Shown here: piece after piece, positions 24,001-34,392 of the stretch
Numbering within the stretch: the stretch's first letter is position 1
Layout: each line of letters opens with the position of its first letter
NCBI GenBank assembly: GCA_000310025.1
Contig: FN649740.1
Span: 4,802,378 to 4,866,377, forward strand
Direction of reading: 5' to 3'
Source of the DNA: Ectocarpus siliculosus
Lineage: Eukaryota; Sar; Phaeophyceae; Ectocarpales; Ectocarpaceae
Length of the DNA: 64,000 nt
Notes under the pieces: model-generated
Told to the model about the DNA's origin: nothing
What the model saw: only the letters and a program-made list of their open reading frames with translations
Database searches by the model: none
Made by a program: the position numbers and the translations under genes

Positions 24001-27000
24001 GAGACAGCGTGCGAGACGTACCACTTGAGCCCTTTCGCGTTGGCGGTGGAGGATGGTCTATCTGCTGAGTGGATCACTGCCGACCTTGTCCCAGGCGCAG
24101 GGGTCTTGAGACAGGTTCGAGAATAGTTCTCTTACAGCGCTAAGGCCAATGGAAACCCAAACATGATAAAACACGTTGCCAAGGTCGCACCAAATCGGGA
24201 TATGTTGCTCATTGTATCAGTACTTGCTGCCCATCTCCCACCGCGATAGCGCGCAATCCCACTGCTTGTTCCCCTGTCTACCCACGTGCGTAGTATGGAG
24301 CAGAGAGTTGGCCAGCAATCCTGTTCCTAGCGCTGGTTGCAAATCTCTTCCTGGTGCCGGCCTTGCTATTGTACAGGGAGGTGAGTCGCTCGAGGGGTGA
24401 GTTGGCCGATAGAGCGGGGTTGGGTTGACGGTTGTGAAGGACAGTATTGGCGTTCTCTTTCAGTCGTGAGTTTGTGTCCTTCTTCGAAAACGTTAGCCTC
24501 GCTTCCTGTAGAGCTCTTCTCGCAAGGCCGTTTTCCGAGGAGTGCCGTGCAGGAAGCCCTGCGCAGAAAATGGTTCCCACGTTGTTTTCATTGCAGGCCC
24601 CTGACCCTCAATAGTTAACCATTTTGTCAATACCGCTACATACAAAGGACACAACACTTCTTCGGCACACCACGTGCTCCTCGTGTCAAGGATCAGTGGC
24701 GAAGTTTTCGCCCGTGCTGCTTGGAATGTTTTTTGAGACACTTGCAGATAGATCCGTGTCATGCAACACGCGACAGGGAGGTGGTCCTGCAATCTTCGGC
24801 CTTCTTCCAAAGGGCCTCCAACCTAAGCGTCTCGCTCTCCCGTCTACCACGCCAACATCTGAACATGCGACTCGTTTTACGACAGGATGCCAAACACGGT
24901 CAAGGCTCCTTCTACGACCAAATTCTCCGAGAGCTATACCTGACCAGAGGCCGCTGTTCCCGACAAGACCAGCCAGTCCAAATTCGGGTACGATCAGGGC
25001 GAAGACCGATCACTATGATCGATTCAAGTCGGGGTCGCAGGATGTGTTTCCAAGTGCCCTAATACACACGTTGCATGGTGTCATTGAGCCATTTTTTGTA
25101 CGATGTGTGATCAATCGGGACATTGACGTTATTGGGTTTGTGGGCCATGACTCAGTCATGACCCCTTCATTGGTTCATGATCAGGTGATGACCCGATCAT
25201 TATCGGATCATGACTACTGGATCACGAGCTAACCCAGAAATGTCACTCATTGGATCTTTCAAACGGTTCCAAATCCAACAACGTGACATGCCTCCACAAC
25301 GTCGAGTGTCGATGATAGATCCAGGAAAGAAAACGAAAGGCACATCAAGAGGTAAACAAGAACAATCAGCTCGATAGCGGCTACCTCCGTGTCCACAAGA
25401 TCACCAGATCAACGCAAAAGGACCACTTGGCAAAGGTGCGAAAAACCATTGTGTGGCTTGGCTTGCGCTGGGGTACTGAAAATGTCATGTCGAAAACGCA
25501 GCACTTTTTGTCGCTCAACCGCAATACGTTTCGTTGCGCCACAAATCCGGAACAATAATCGTGGAATGCTCTCGGATTTGTATTCTTAACGCAGACAAGT
25601 TTTGGCAGCGTTCTCATGAACCATGCGTGGAGCCATCTTCGGAGTTCTCCCACAACTCACTTCAAGAAGACTCTGCTCACAAGGTCAGGGCTATGGAAAA
25701 TTCTCTTGGTGAAGATATCGTGAGTGCAGAAAGATCAAAATGCGGCTGCCTCCTCCGCGATCGTATCACCCGTTGCTCTCTCAGCCCCTGAGAATCGTCC
25801 GTTGCGTACCGCTGACGTTCTACAGGTCGCAACACCTTGTTCTTCTCCTAGCCGATTGGATGAGTGCGGTGGCACTGCAGGCGGTGTTCTACGGAAAGAG
25901 TCAGTTCAGCATCCGAGACAAGGTGGCGTTCAAATATTCGGCTACCGTTTCAACCCCTGGCGCCTTTGTACTCTCATTGGCAAACGGATGAGGGTCGGAC
26001 TGCAGTTACTTTCGTTTTTGATATCTTGGCAAAAGGCTACTTTTATGGTTCGTGCAGCCCTTCTGTGGTTCGTGTGAACGGCCCGGATACAGAAGATATT
26101 TTCAAGGTTGGCTCGTATTGAGCTCGCCGACACTCGCCGCGTTTTTTTTTGTGTAATATTCGACGTGAAATATCGAGCGAGTTATTTTTCTCTTGACCCC
26201 CCTTCATGTGCTTGTTCGCACCACTCTCCGCAAGAGAGTCTGCCATGCGCACACACCAAAGTCACATCACTTGCCAACGTTGTCACCCTATTCCCAGGCA
26301 CAAATGACGGCGACCACAGCGCTCTTCATGATCCCGACAGCTCTGGTGTTTCCAGTCTTGCTGAGGAAGGCCAATACGCCTCCCATCTCGGGAACCGTAT
26401 CAAATGCGGGACGGGATCGACATACCCTATCCAAGGAGAATTCGCGCAGTCATGCCCAGCACGGCGTCTTGGGGCACCACCATCCGCAGGACAGGAAGAC
26501 ATCGCAAGATGATGAGCAGAAACCAGCTCGTAAGTAGCGGTAGTGATACCTTCGTCGCACTTCTACCTCCCCGCAGACCGGCGCAGCCATGGAAGAAGCG
26601 AAGGGGTGCTGATCGAGAGAGCCCACAACACAATATAGTATACCAGTTACTGCCTTTTCGTGATGTTCCATTGTCGTGATAAATCACATGCAGCCCTTGT
26701 ATGGTGAACACCAAGGCGTTGCGTGTCGCGAAGGGTGTCGCATCCCTCGTACGCCTTGAAAGTTCACCAATGGACTAATGTGAGATCCGACCGGCCGCCC
26801 AGGCACTTCAATTCTGATGTCAATGTGTTGCACCACCATACGATCTTCTTGCCATCAAGCAGTGTCAACGAAACGGAGCAGTGTCGTCCGTGGAACGGTC
26901 GTGACGAAGATCACGCTTCGGGACCCACCAACGTTGGCGAGGCGGAGGCACGTGCTTCGAACCGTGAACGAAAAGTGTACCTATGACCTCTCCAGAGATC

Positions 27001-29767
27001 AACATATTCCGAAGCATGCCTTCAGAAACCCAGCTACATTATTCTCCTATCCTACATGTAGAGCAGGCTTGGGCCGGAGGGTAACATTCCCTCGTCTCTG
27101 CCACGCGCCCCGCAAAGAAGCTCATCGATATCGTTTTAAACACATCTCCGATGGCTGTCCTTCGACACGACCATGTGCTGCTTTGCCTTGCAGGGAGGGG
27201 AAACCGAGCACCTTTGTTCATCCGCCAACTATAGTCGAAAGCATAGGTGGAGTTAGTGCCAACAAGACCGCCGTCTACCGAGATATCATCATGTCGCAGC
27301 GAGTGATAGTGGCTCTATACTTGATCCTGCCGGTGTGGGTGGCGGCCATTTTTGTGCCAATGGTGAGCAGGACCCCGACAATAGAGTATATCGCAAAAGA
27401 CGATCCGTCCAAACTTGAGGCTAAACTCCGGTTGGGATCCGGACTGATCTGCAGAGTTTCCAATTCGTTTGTACCCCAGGTCGTCGGCGGTACAATGTGC
27501 CACGACTCATTCGTGGTGTCAATAACAAACAATATTCTACAGACCTCTCTGCTACCAGTCAGCGCTGTCTGTCCTAGTGCAGAGGTCGAATATGCTACTT
27601 ACCGATGATGAAACTCTGAGGTAAGTACCAGCAGGAACACAAGTAGCTAACAAGCCATGGTCGTCATGGGAAGGTCAAGCCAATGTTTACTTGTCCTCCG
27701 GGTTCACGAACATATCGAGAATATGAGCCCGATATGGAGTCATTCCCAAGGCTGAAGGTGAGTATATTGACAAGGGGAAATAAGTCTGTACATCGTCTCT
27801 TAGCTTCAGGCGCGGTGAATTAGAGGCATGGGAGGGACGTCCAGTGAATCGCCCACCCGTCCTGTCTAGGGACGTTGATGTAACGAATGTCCGCTTGACT
27901 CTCCCCCGCGTCTCACACCAATATTGATTCAAGGTGATTCGGGTGGCGCTTGAAGCGCGTTCGTCCCCCCAAGGAGACCCTAACGCGCTGGTACACAACT
28001 TGACGGCGTCGCTCGGCATAATATGCTCGTTTCTCTGCGTCTATTTAGCCTACGGCGTGGGGGCTCACAGAGCTATTGCGATGGCCAAGGTATGCGGTGT
28101 GGAGGTGGTCTTGGGAACGATTCCTGCCTCCACAAGAATAGTTCCGCCTGTACCGCTGCGCGCGGCTAATCCTCGATGGGGCCAACGCACACTCATCTGG
28201 TGTGACAGGCCAAGTCATCGGAAGTTATCCAAGAGGGTAATAGACGAGAGAGAACGGGAACACAACTACACAACAATGAGGTTCCCGATGGCACAAACTT
28301 CTCCCCGCGCGTTGCATGTTTTATGAACGATGTAGGCCATGGCTTTCCAAGCTATTGTTGCTCCTGGCCTGGTACTTTGCGGTGCAATGCTGTTCGACTC
28401 CGACGCTGGTCTTGCCACTGGTGAGATTTGCCCCATGGAATCGTAAGAAGTGAACGTTGAGATTCAGTCGAAGCAACGCACGTCGAGAAACGCTGAGAAT
28501 TACGGTGTTGTTCTTTGAGCGTTTGTGCCTGGTGCTCTTCCCAGCATAGATTTGAACGCGCTCCGGCCTTTCTCGTGTGCTCTAAAATCCTTAGGAGCCA
28601 TGATAAGTGGACTAGCATGCCTTCTGTGCTCGTACCTTACAAGACTGCAGAGGAAGAACGAGCAGGTGCTGAAAGGGGTTTGTGAACAGGACCTCATCAC
28701 CGCATGGTCTAACCCTACACTTGACATGCACTCCGCGGCAGCGGTTGTGCAGAGGAGCTTCAGGTGAACCTAGCTTGATCGTTGACCAGATAGCACTAGC
28801 TTGATCGTTCGCCACTCTTTTTTCTATGAATTTCACTTTCAGCCTCCGGCTTCAAGGCGACCTCGAGCACGGGTTTTGCCAGTCGAAGATGTTCCTTCGG
28901 CACCGCGACCGAAGCGTTCCGTGCACTGAAGAATTTGGCCGACCGAACCTTACCGTTCTGAGAGTAGTCACATTTTGGCGCTTGGCGCTACACGATGTAC
29001 ACGAACCCATCATGAATGAATGTGGAGTGCGCGTCGTCGAAACGAGACGGCAGACTTCGAGTCAAGCCCCCATCGATGCATGTCTGCCATACGCTATTCA
29101 CGCAGGATGCACTTGGCGGTGACAAGAACGACTCGGGCTGTCGAGTTCAGCACCTGGCTGAACAATTGCAAGCCTCAGAGGTCCTATATGTACATCCTCG
29201 TGAATTCGATCATATATCTGACGATCCTCTGCCTCACCTACACGAACCTCGTCTTCGCGGCCAGGTTTGATCGGTGAGTTCGTGGATGACGACGGATGTA
29301 CGACTTAATGTGCTGCGATATTGCCACGCAAGCTGCCGATTTTCTCTGATGCGATAGAATACTGTAGACTCTTATATATTCGTCTAATCGGTTTTGTGCC
29401 GAACTCCAAGCCTTGCCGAGATTCTTCATCCGACATGTACTGTAGACCCGTCAGACGCATTACCAGCCCAAGAGTAGTTGTATCGCTTACGTTTATCGTC
29501 GGCGGTGGTTTTAACCTGTTCGCCTGATATCAAGGTTTGAAATACCCGATGTTCTTTCGCCACCTCTAACCGACAAAGACAATCGCGTCGCTGTCCTGAC
29601 CTGTTCTATGACCCAGCTCTACATGCACTGATTGGCTGATGACCTGCGTCTTGGCCGTGATGATCGAAGCCACCCTCCAACAGCCCGTGGTGCTTCTAAT
29701 GACGGGAGTCCTTGGCGACTTCGTGGAAGAGGGCGCTGATTTCCTCTTGGAAGTTCTGGACTTCTGA
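6251..29767 (+). CDS. gene A: beta-propeller/REJ/GPS polycystin-1-like multipass receptor, 5' end open
   Basis: About 45 exons were traced from splice consensus and matching to gene B. Together they give an extracellular region (propeller module, Pro/Ser linker, REJ region), a GPS motif, then about 9-11 membrane helices, ending at TGA 29765-29767. No in-frame stop occurs in any well-assigned exon. Known for the family: REJ and GPS precede 11 helices in polycystin-1 and PKDREJ. Here the protein ends just after a WL...QPVVLL helix, equivalent to the last helix before the channel domain, so the channel domain is missing. No PLAT domain was found between helices 1 and 2. Uncertain points: the missing 5' exons, a possible small exon at 20043-20078, and the splice joint inside 28843-29273. 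The architecture is clear; a receptor role is inferred. Confidence 0.85.
12059..13139 (+). other. gene A intron with an unassigned Cys-rich ORF
   Basis: This 1081-bp interval separates the propeller from the Pro/Ser linker. The flanking exons join in phase 0 without it. It holds an open stretch at 12720-12946 encoding about nine cysteines (EGIVCCSNLCDEC, then KQCGKL, QECSS, PAPCEL), preceded by an AG acceptor at 12718-12719. The phase does not match the flanking exons, so it is not a simple cassette exon. It could belong to a two-exon cassette or be a decayed domain. Confidence 0.4.
13140..14632 (+). other. gene A: Pro/Ser linker and Cys-containing segment
   Basis: Exons: 13140-13392, 13686-13829, 14294-14383, 14559-14632. 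The first encodes a linker built of PSPAPS-like repeats, then PELVEAKLAAAVHGVDLLF. The next encodes LWCRGQTCSDATCEVTDLL and CSWEDGTTVRITFGPG. The third encodes TLAENSTVVLNSE and CAACTEYSSG. Gene B has the same series (144-bp, 84-bp and 74-bp exons). The proline-rich part is probably an extended spacer between the propeller and the REJ region. Conserved cysteines suggest a disulphide-bonded extracellular fold. Confidence 0.8.
14907..19465 (+). other. gene A: REJ (receptor for egg jelly) region
   Basis: Exons: 14907-15056, 15311-15415, 15684-15834, 15941-16026, 16212-16370, 16643-16937, 17265-17335, 17516-17702, 17880-18019, 18270-18389, 18578-18734, 18874-19060, 19267-19465. REJ hallmarks include SAPSAIGYCDDLTLEGSAT, LQLDASASVDDDD with SWRCES, YTFSLAATDSLGSTG, and APPVGGYVVSDI followed by WADDFGDLPMAYEFGY. 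These are the usual CDDL-LDGSAS, D-D-W-C and PxGG...DLPL-YEF elements of PF02010 and PKD-type repeats. Introns after 17702 and 18734 start with GC. Exon lengths equal those of gene B apart from small in-frame indels. Confidence 0.88.
21968..22180. repeat. degenerate CCCATGGG palindromic satellite
   Basis: Lying in gene A intron 21213-23031, this stretch repeats CCCATGGG-centred palindromes (GCCCATGGGC, GACCCATG, AGCCCATATGGG) with irregular 8-20 bp spacing. It is almost its own complement, so both strands can form many short hairpins. The corresponding gene B intron (44800-46050) lacks it. Confidence 0.8.
22266..22288 (-). repeat. interstitial telomere-like array (CCCTAA)n
   Basis: There are 23 perfect bases of CCCTAA repeated 3.8 times (TTAGGG on the minus strand). 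It sits within a gene A intron, between two blocks of palindromic repeats and more than 22 kb from the window end. TTAGGG is the telomere unit of many eukaryotes including brown algae. It is too short to be a telomere and probably marks a repaired break or a captured fragment. Confidence 0.85.
22416..22605. repeat. 11-bp tandem array GCACTTCATGG with inverted copies
   Basis: About nine head-to-tail copies of GCACTTCATGG run from 22416 to 22515; the first is GCACTTCATCG. Downstream, at 22557-22600, the same unit appears in inverse orientation (ATGAAGTGCCC twice, then CCCATGGGTGACCCATGGG). Array and inverted copies can pair into a hairpin. The unit is not a multiple of three and lies in an intron. 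Confidence 0.85.
23875..24114 (+). other. gene A: GPS autoproteolysis motif exon
   Basis: The 80-codon exon is preceded by a good pyrimidine-rich acceptor (TTTCCACCTCCAG). It encodes CVSLANAGKQWVTDGIAV, then ACETYHLSPFALAVED. This matches the GPS pattern of paired Cys, Trp-x-x-DG, then Cys-x-x-x-HL[ST]-F. The HLS tripeptide is the usual cleavage position. One normally conserved Trp after the first Cys is Leu here, while gene B keeps it as CVYW. Cleavage competence is therefore plausible but unproven. Confidence 0.8.
24306..29767 (+). other. gene A: multipass membrane region, polycystin-1 TM1-TM5-like
   Basis: Exons: 24306-24380 (TM1, WPAILFLALVANLFLVPALL), 24886-24987, 25609-25683, 25826-25922, 26298-26529, 27235-27362, 27934-28089, 28336-28420, 28550-28763, 28843-~28975 and ~29054-29273, 29617-29767. 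NHAWSHLRSSPTTHFKKTLL plus the helix HLVLLLADWMSAVALQAVFY, then ATTALFMIPTALVFPVLL, recall polycystin-1 TM2-TM3. The final LTYTNLVFAARFDR, WLMTC and LQQPVVLLMTGVLGDF recall TM4-TM5 (FG-WL-QP-K-L). Several extra helices lie between. The acceptor of the first exon and the joint inside 28843-29273 are unresolved. The TGA at 29765 aligns with gene B's TAG. Confidence 0.72.
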
Positions 29768-31271
29768 AATGGCCTCTTTTCATGAGATCGGTGTTATTTG
29801 ACAATTGCAGTTGGTCTCACCGGCCATTTTGCTCCGCCCTTTTCGAAAACATTGTTGTGCATGTCTTTTTCAGCACCCTTGGCGACTTGCGTCATGAAGG
29901 CGACCCGACCGACACGCTCTCCGGCCTTTCTAACCGAAGGTCGGGAAGAGTTGAAGCTATACGCCCTCAGTTACATAACTCCCAACTAGGCGCGAGTGTA
30001 TCAGTGCCTCGGGACTGGCTACTCCTCGTGCCGTTGACCGTTCGTGCGCAAGCTCTGCAGGATCGGTATAGTCTGAACTGTTTGTTGAAAAGTTTGTGTG
30101 GAGGTTCCTGAGGTGACGTACCTACTATTCGTCATGTTGATGCTCTGTGTTCCTTACTTCTTACAACCGTGGCGCCTGTTTTCGCTGGAAGTTGAACGAT
30201 GCGTGAAAAATAAAGTGTTCTTGCCACAGAAATTGGCAAGGAAGTCAAAACCCTGCGATTCCTTGTATGTTGTAGATCCCTTCTAGCCTGTACTTAGGAT
30301 GTATTCCCGCGGTTTCGGCTCAAAGTTAAATATCGCTGTGCTGTGCAACGCATGCAGTGCGTGAACTCTGTGTAGGTGAGAACGTGCGCTCGGTCCAAAG
30401 TACGTGACGAGAGGCCTAAAGTGTGGAAGCAGGTGATGGGGACAATATAGACCGACGAGGTTGACGCACGAACATATTTCACTTTTGTCGGAGGTGTAGT
30501 CTATCGGGGGGGGAGGGGGGAGTGTCACAAGGTTGATGCATGGTCCCAGCCGCGAAGCTCAAACCTTTCGTCAATTCTTAAGGTATTTAAAAAGCTACAT
30601 GTAGCCCTGGGTGATAATAGGCCTATAGACGAACTTATTGCAGGTTGAGGACTGACGAGCTTTCAGGGATGCCAATCATGGCTTGCTCGCGCGTCTATAG
30701 CTCGGTTGTTTGCCATTTCTCCGCCCATAGATCTCACCTCGCGGCGAGACTTGCATCTACGATTAACCCTGAGTTGCGAGGGCCCTCCCACCGTGCCGCG
30801 CGCTCTCGGGGTGAACGTCGCAACCCGCACACACTTGACATCGCTATACAGGCTGCGCGTAGCGGCGACCGCGAAGCGTACGCTGAGAAGCAACCTCGAA
30901 ATATTTCGTCGCACGACATGCCCAAATCAATAGCTCAACCATTATGTTTCTTCTCAGAACATCATCGGACTAACGAAGACGCCAGTCGAAACCAGTACGG
31001 AATGTTCCCGCTTGCGTTGCACACACGTGACCAAACCTAAGCGAAACGAAGATATCCGGTTGGCATCTCCGTTGACATGCACTATCACATCATAGCGCAC
31101 AGAGCATGAAACGATCATCAGGCGCACAAAAGTAGTGACTCTCTAGCTTTACGGCTTATACACAACGCGCGTACGGTCGCAGAGACGCGCGGTGGTCCAG
31201 GCTCTTCCCACACTGAACCCTGCCGCATGAACGCCCGCCATCACGCGGGAGAGCTTTCAAACGCAGGTACT
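29768..31271. other. intergenic, 3' flank of gene A
   Basis: No recognisable gene lies between the gene A stop and the last readable residue of pseudogene C. The stretch is ordinary sequence with one G-rich tract at 30507-30521. It must carry the 3' UTR and polyadenylation region of gene A, but I see no decisive signal. Confidence 0.5.
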
Positions 31272-33259
31272 TTATCCTATCCTGCGCTTCACCTCACCCG
31301 GAGGAATCTCGGGTGACACCGCTGCTCTGACAACTCGCTTCTTCCCTGAAGCGTACCAGATGCCAACCACCTCGGCAACGATGGCAAGAATCAACATGTG
31401 CCCTGCTACCAACACTCCCGCAAACATGACCTGGCTCTGGTCGCTCTCACCGAACACATCCACCTTCAGCAGCAACAAATCGAACATGTTGAGGAACACG
31501 ATCACATGACCCCCCCGCGAAAGCCATAGTCAGTCTATGTCGGACTCAGACTCGTACGGCGACAATATTTCGAACATAAGAACAGAAGGCTATGCGCATG
31601 GTGATCGCGATCTGGGCTGCATCATCCGGAAAGAACAAGACAACTACGCCCGTCAGCATGATACGGCGTCCGCACTCGACTACCTCGTAGTAGAACCGCT
31701 CGGACCTGTACGGCTCCCAAAGACCGGAAATTGACTGAGCTACTATAGGGTATCCACTATGGATTGACGCGGAATTTTGACCTTTGAGGATTGACGCCAA
31801 CATAAAGTGACGGTTGAGGGTTTTGACAGGAAAAAATTCGCACCGCGTGTGCCCGTTGACACGTGAGAGGTGAAAAAAAAAAATGGTGGAGGTAGAGTTC
31901 AAGGTTGGTTCGGGCTGCCACCCAGGGTCGACATTCCGAAGCGAAGACTCACACCCCCAGGCTCCCAGGAGACTAGGTGTACCCCTTCGCCTCATCCCGC
32001 CGACCTTCCCTCCTTTGCCGCGGCGACTTTTCCCAGGCGTCAAACTGCGACTTCCCAGGCGTCAAACTGCCGTTCGTTGCTGATGAGTAAGGCAGCTGCT
32101 CGCTGCACTGCTGTGTATATACCGATGTCACTGCGGCAGCAGAGCACCGAACCCCGTGAGGGGGCGGGCGAAATGCACCTACTGACTGGCAAAGTCCGTG
32201 TACCCTCCCTTACTCCTCTCCATGTGCTGCCTTCGAGGGCGAGACTCCCCCAATCACTCCCCTGCCTATGCCCCTTTTTGCTGCTGAAAGCCCGTGCGCA
32301 CTCGCGACGGCGCATCTACCGAACGCGCGCGCCGAACACGCGCGTCTGGCCACTTGGCCGCCGTGAGAACTGCCGAGACGCGTGGGTGCAGGACCGCTAG
32401 GAGCAATCAGTATAGGCATGGCCAATGTGTTCGCTGCTGACCGCGCACAGCAGACCGCAGCAGAGCAAGCGTGTGTGAGCCACAGTCTGGCGATGTTTGA
32501 AGCGTCAATCTTTTCGCGTCGTTTTATGTTTGGGTGAAATTTTATTTTGACGCTTCCTCACAAAAATTTCGCCGTCAGAGTTTGCCCCCAAAAAAGCGGC
32601 GCAACCTCTTCACGTCAAAACTTCCTGAAATGTCAATCTTTCACGTCATTTCAACAACACGTGGATTCCCTCTACTGTCTTGTCGGCACCAGCGTCGTCC
32701 AGAACGTGGCGACCTCCAAACAACAGGACGGCATGTAGCAGGGGGATACTTGTCTTGTCGAAACAACAGGACGGGTACACAGCAAGCACGATTCCTGCAT
32801 AAACTTCAAAGGCCTTGTTTTTGGCATCCGAGCAATGAATACGGTAATCCGCCCGGAGGTATTCATTTCCGTCGTCAAGGGTCTCACAGGCGAAAGTTTG
32901 GAACACCGTTGACGATACCGAGGAATACACCAGGAATGTCAAGAGTAGGAGAGCCGTCTGATGTTTGTGGCGGATTTGCGCAACTAGAGCAGAGTCTCCG
33001 GATGCGCTGCTTCTTCCGGTCGCGATCCGGTACGACATCGCTAATAGTCTAATCCTGCAACAACCAACGGCCCCATGGTATTGACAAGAAGTCGGTCGTG
33101 GAAGTCCCAGTCGGACCACAAGCACCCGGCCGCCAGCAAGGAACCAAGGTCGAAGTTGACTACGTCGATGACGCTCAAAAAGCCTTGGCACACGCCAGGA
33201 TAGGTGGCATTGGCCACGTCAGCGAACTGCGCAAACGGAACGATTGCGTTTTCATACAG
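31272..33259 (-). pseudogene. pseudogene C: conserved stramenopile multipass membrane protein, C-terminal part
   Basis: Reading leftward: VPFAQFADVANATYPGVCQ, VIDVVNFDLG, DWDFHDRLLVNTMGPLV, then HQTALLLLTFLVYSSVSS, TVFQTFACETLDDGNEYL, RADYRIHCSD; after an apparent intron (about 32655-31740), LWEPYRSERFYYEVVECGRR and LTGVVVLFFPDDAAQIA; then EILSPYESESDID and GGHVIVFLNMFDLLLLKVDV. I recognise this region from large oomycete and brown-algal membrane proteins; it has no agreed function. Breaks: a frameshift at about 33046-33054, a frameshift near 31576-31590, and an in-frame TGA at 31530-31532. A 14-bp direct repeat (32718-32731 and 32761-32774) flanks extra residues in a conserved loop. I infer a decayed gene; sequencing error is the alternative. 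No 5' domains were found. Confidence 0.78.
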
Positions 33260-34242
33260 ATGGGGTTACAGGGAGTTTCACTTGAGTGACGCACGTTTTT
33301 CGAACAGTTCTTTTTTCAAGATGATTTCCCTGCTGCCGAAAAAAAGAAATTTCCGCGGGCAAAAACAAATGGCGTGTGGTTCATGCAGGATAACACCGGA
33401 GACGGCGATGTCACCCCCCAAAAAATTGGCAGCCCCTTCCACACACACCACGGGGGTGCTGTAGCCGAAAGGCGACTGTCGATTGACCAGCAGTAGCCCA
33501 AGCACGTTGGTGAGTGGTGCGAAGGATAGGTGCCTCATCAGGAGGCCGAAAAGTGGAGACTAGCAGCTGCCAGCTCTCACCCGCCAATTTTTTTTCAGCG
33601 TTCCCAGCACAGCCCTGCCAGCAGAAAATCCGGGCGGCAGCTTGCCCCAATAGCACGGGGAGCAATCGCCCGCGACCATTTTCGCGTTCTGAGGCCGGCA
33701 GCGTGAGCGGTGTGTGCCCCTGGGGGCCTGTTTGACCTGGAATCGAGGCGAATTGCGCAGCCTCGATCGCAGCTGGTGTCAACCACGGTAGCAGCCCGTG
33801 TAGTCGTTAGACCATTGACCTCGCATCCCTACAAAGCCAGGACGGAGCACGCCGGGTTCTCACCGGACCAGGCTCTCACATCACCAAGCGCGAAGCACCG
33901 TGAGGTATTCGGCGAGTCGCATGAAGGGTGAGCTGCATCCTGCTAAGGGTGTTCGGCATCTTGTGCTTACTTCCTTGCGTACGGACGACAGCTGCGTATG
34001 ACTTAATCTATTTTCTGGTGCTTTCACTTCCAGAGACAGTTGTAAGCACTTTGTAACTGCCTCGAGGGTGCTTGACCATTTTAACACAACGTGGTGCGAT
34101 TATCCCCTTTGCGCGGAGTGAGGGTTCTCGACCCCGCACAACATAATCAACTCGACCACCATTATGGTTACCGCCCAAAACAAAAACAGAGGAACAAAAA
34201 AAGCGGTAACCTGGTTGCCGAGCTCACGAAGTGATCGGCTTG

Positions 34243-34392
34243 TTTAACAACATCGCTGCCAAGCGACGAAAACCCAACCCCGATGGCAAACACCGGGCCG
34301 GGGGGGCGGCATATTTTACAACGTCGTTGCCAAGCGACGAAAACCCGACCCCGATGGCAAACACACAACGGGGGGGGGCGGGGGGGAGGATT
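34243..34392. repeat. 72-bp tandem duplication followed by G-runs
   Basis: Two copies of a unit containing CCAAGCGACGAAAACCC and CCCCGATGGCAAACAC start at 34243 and 34315. A few substitutions separate them, and each copy ends in a G-rich run. No coding potential is apparent. Confidence 0.8.

Noticed and set aside
25125-25230. Cluster of ATGATC/TGACTCAGTCA motifs as a regulatory element
   Set aside because: It lies in a gene A intron, the motifs are short and irregular, and nothing links them to a known regulator.
31546-32043. 165-aa minus-strand ORF as an independent gene
   Set aside because: Only its second half (LWEPYRSERFYY onward) has family character. The first half is intron sequence and the end is frameshifted; treated as part of pseudogene C.
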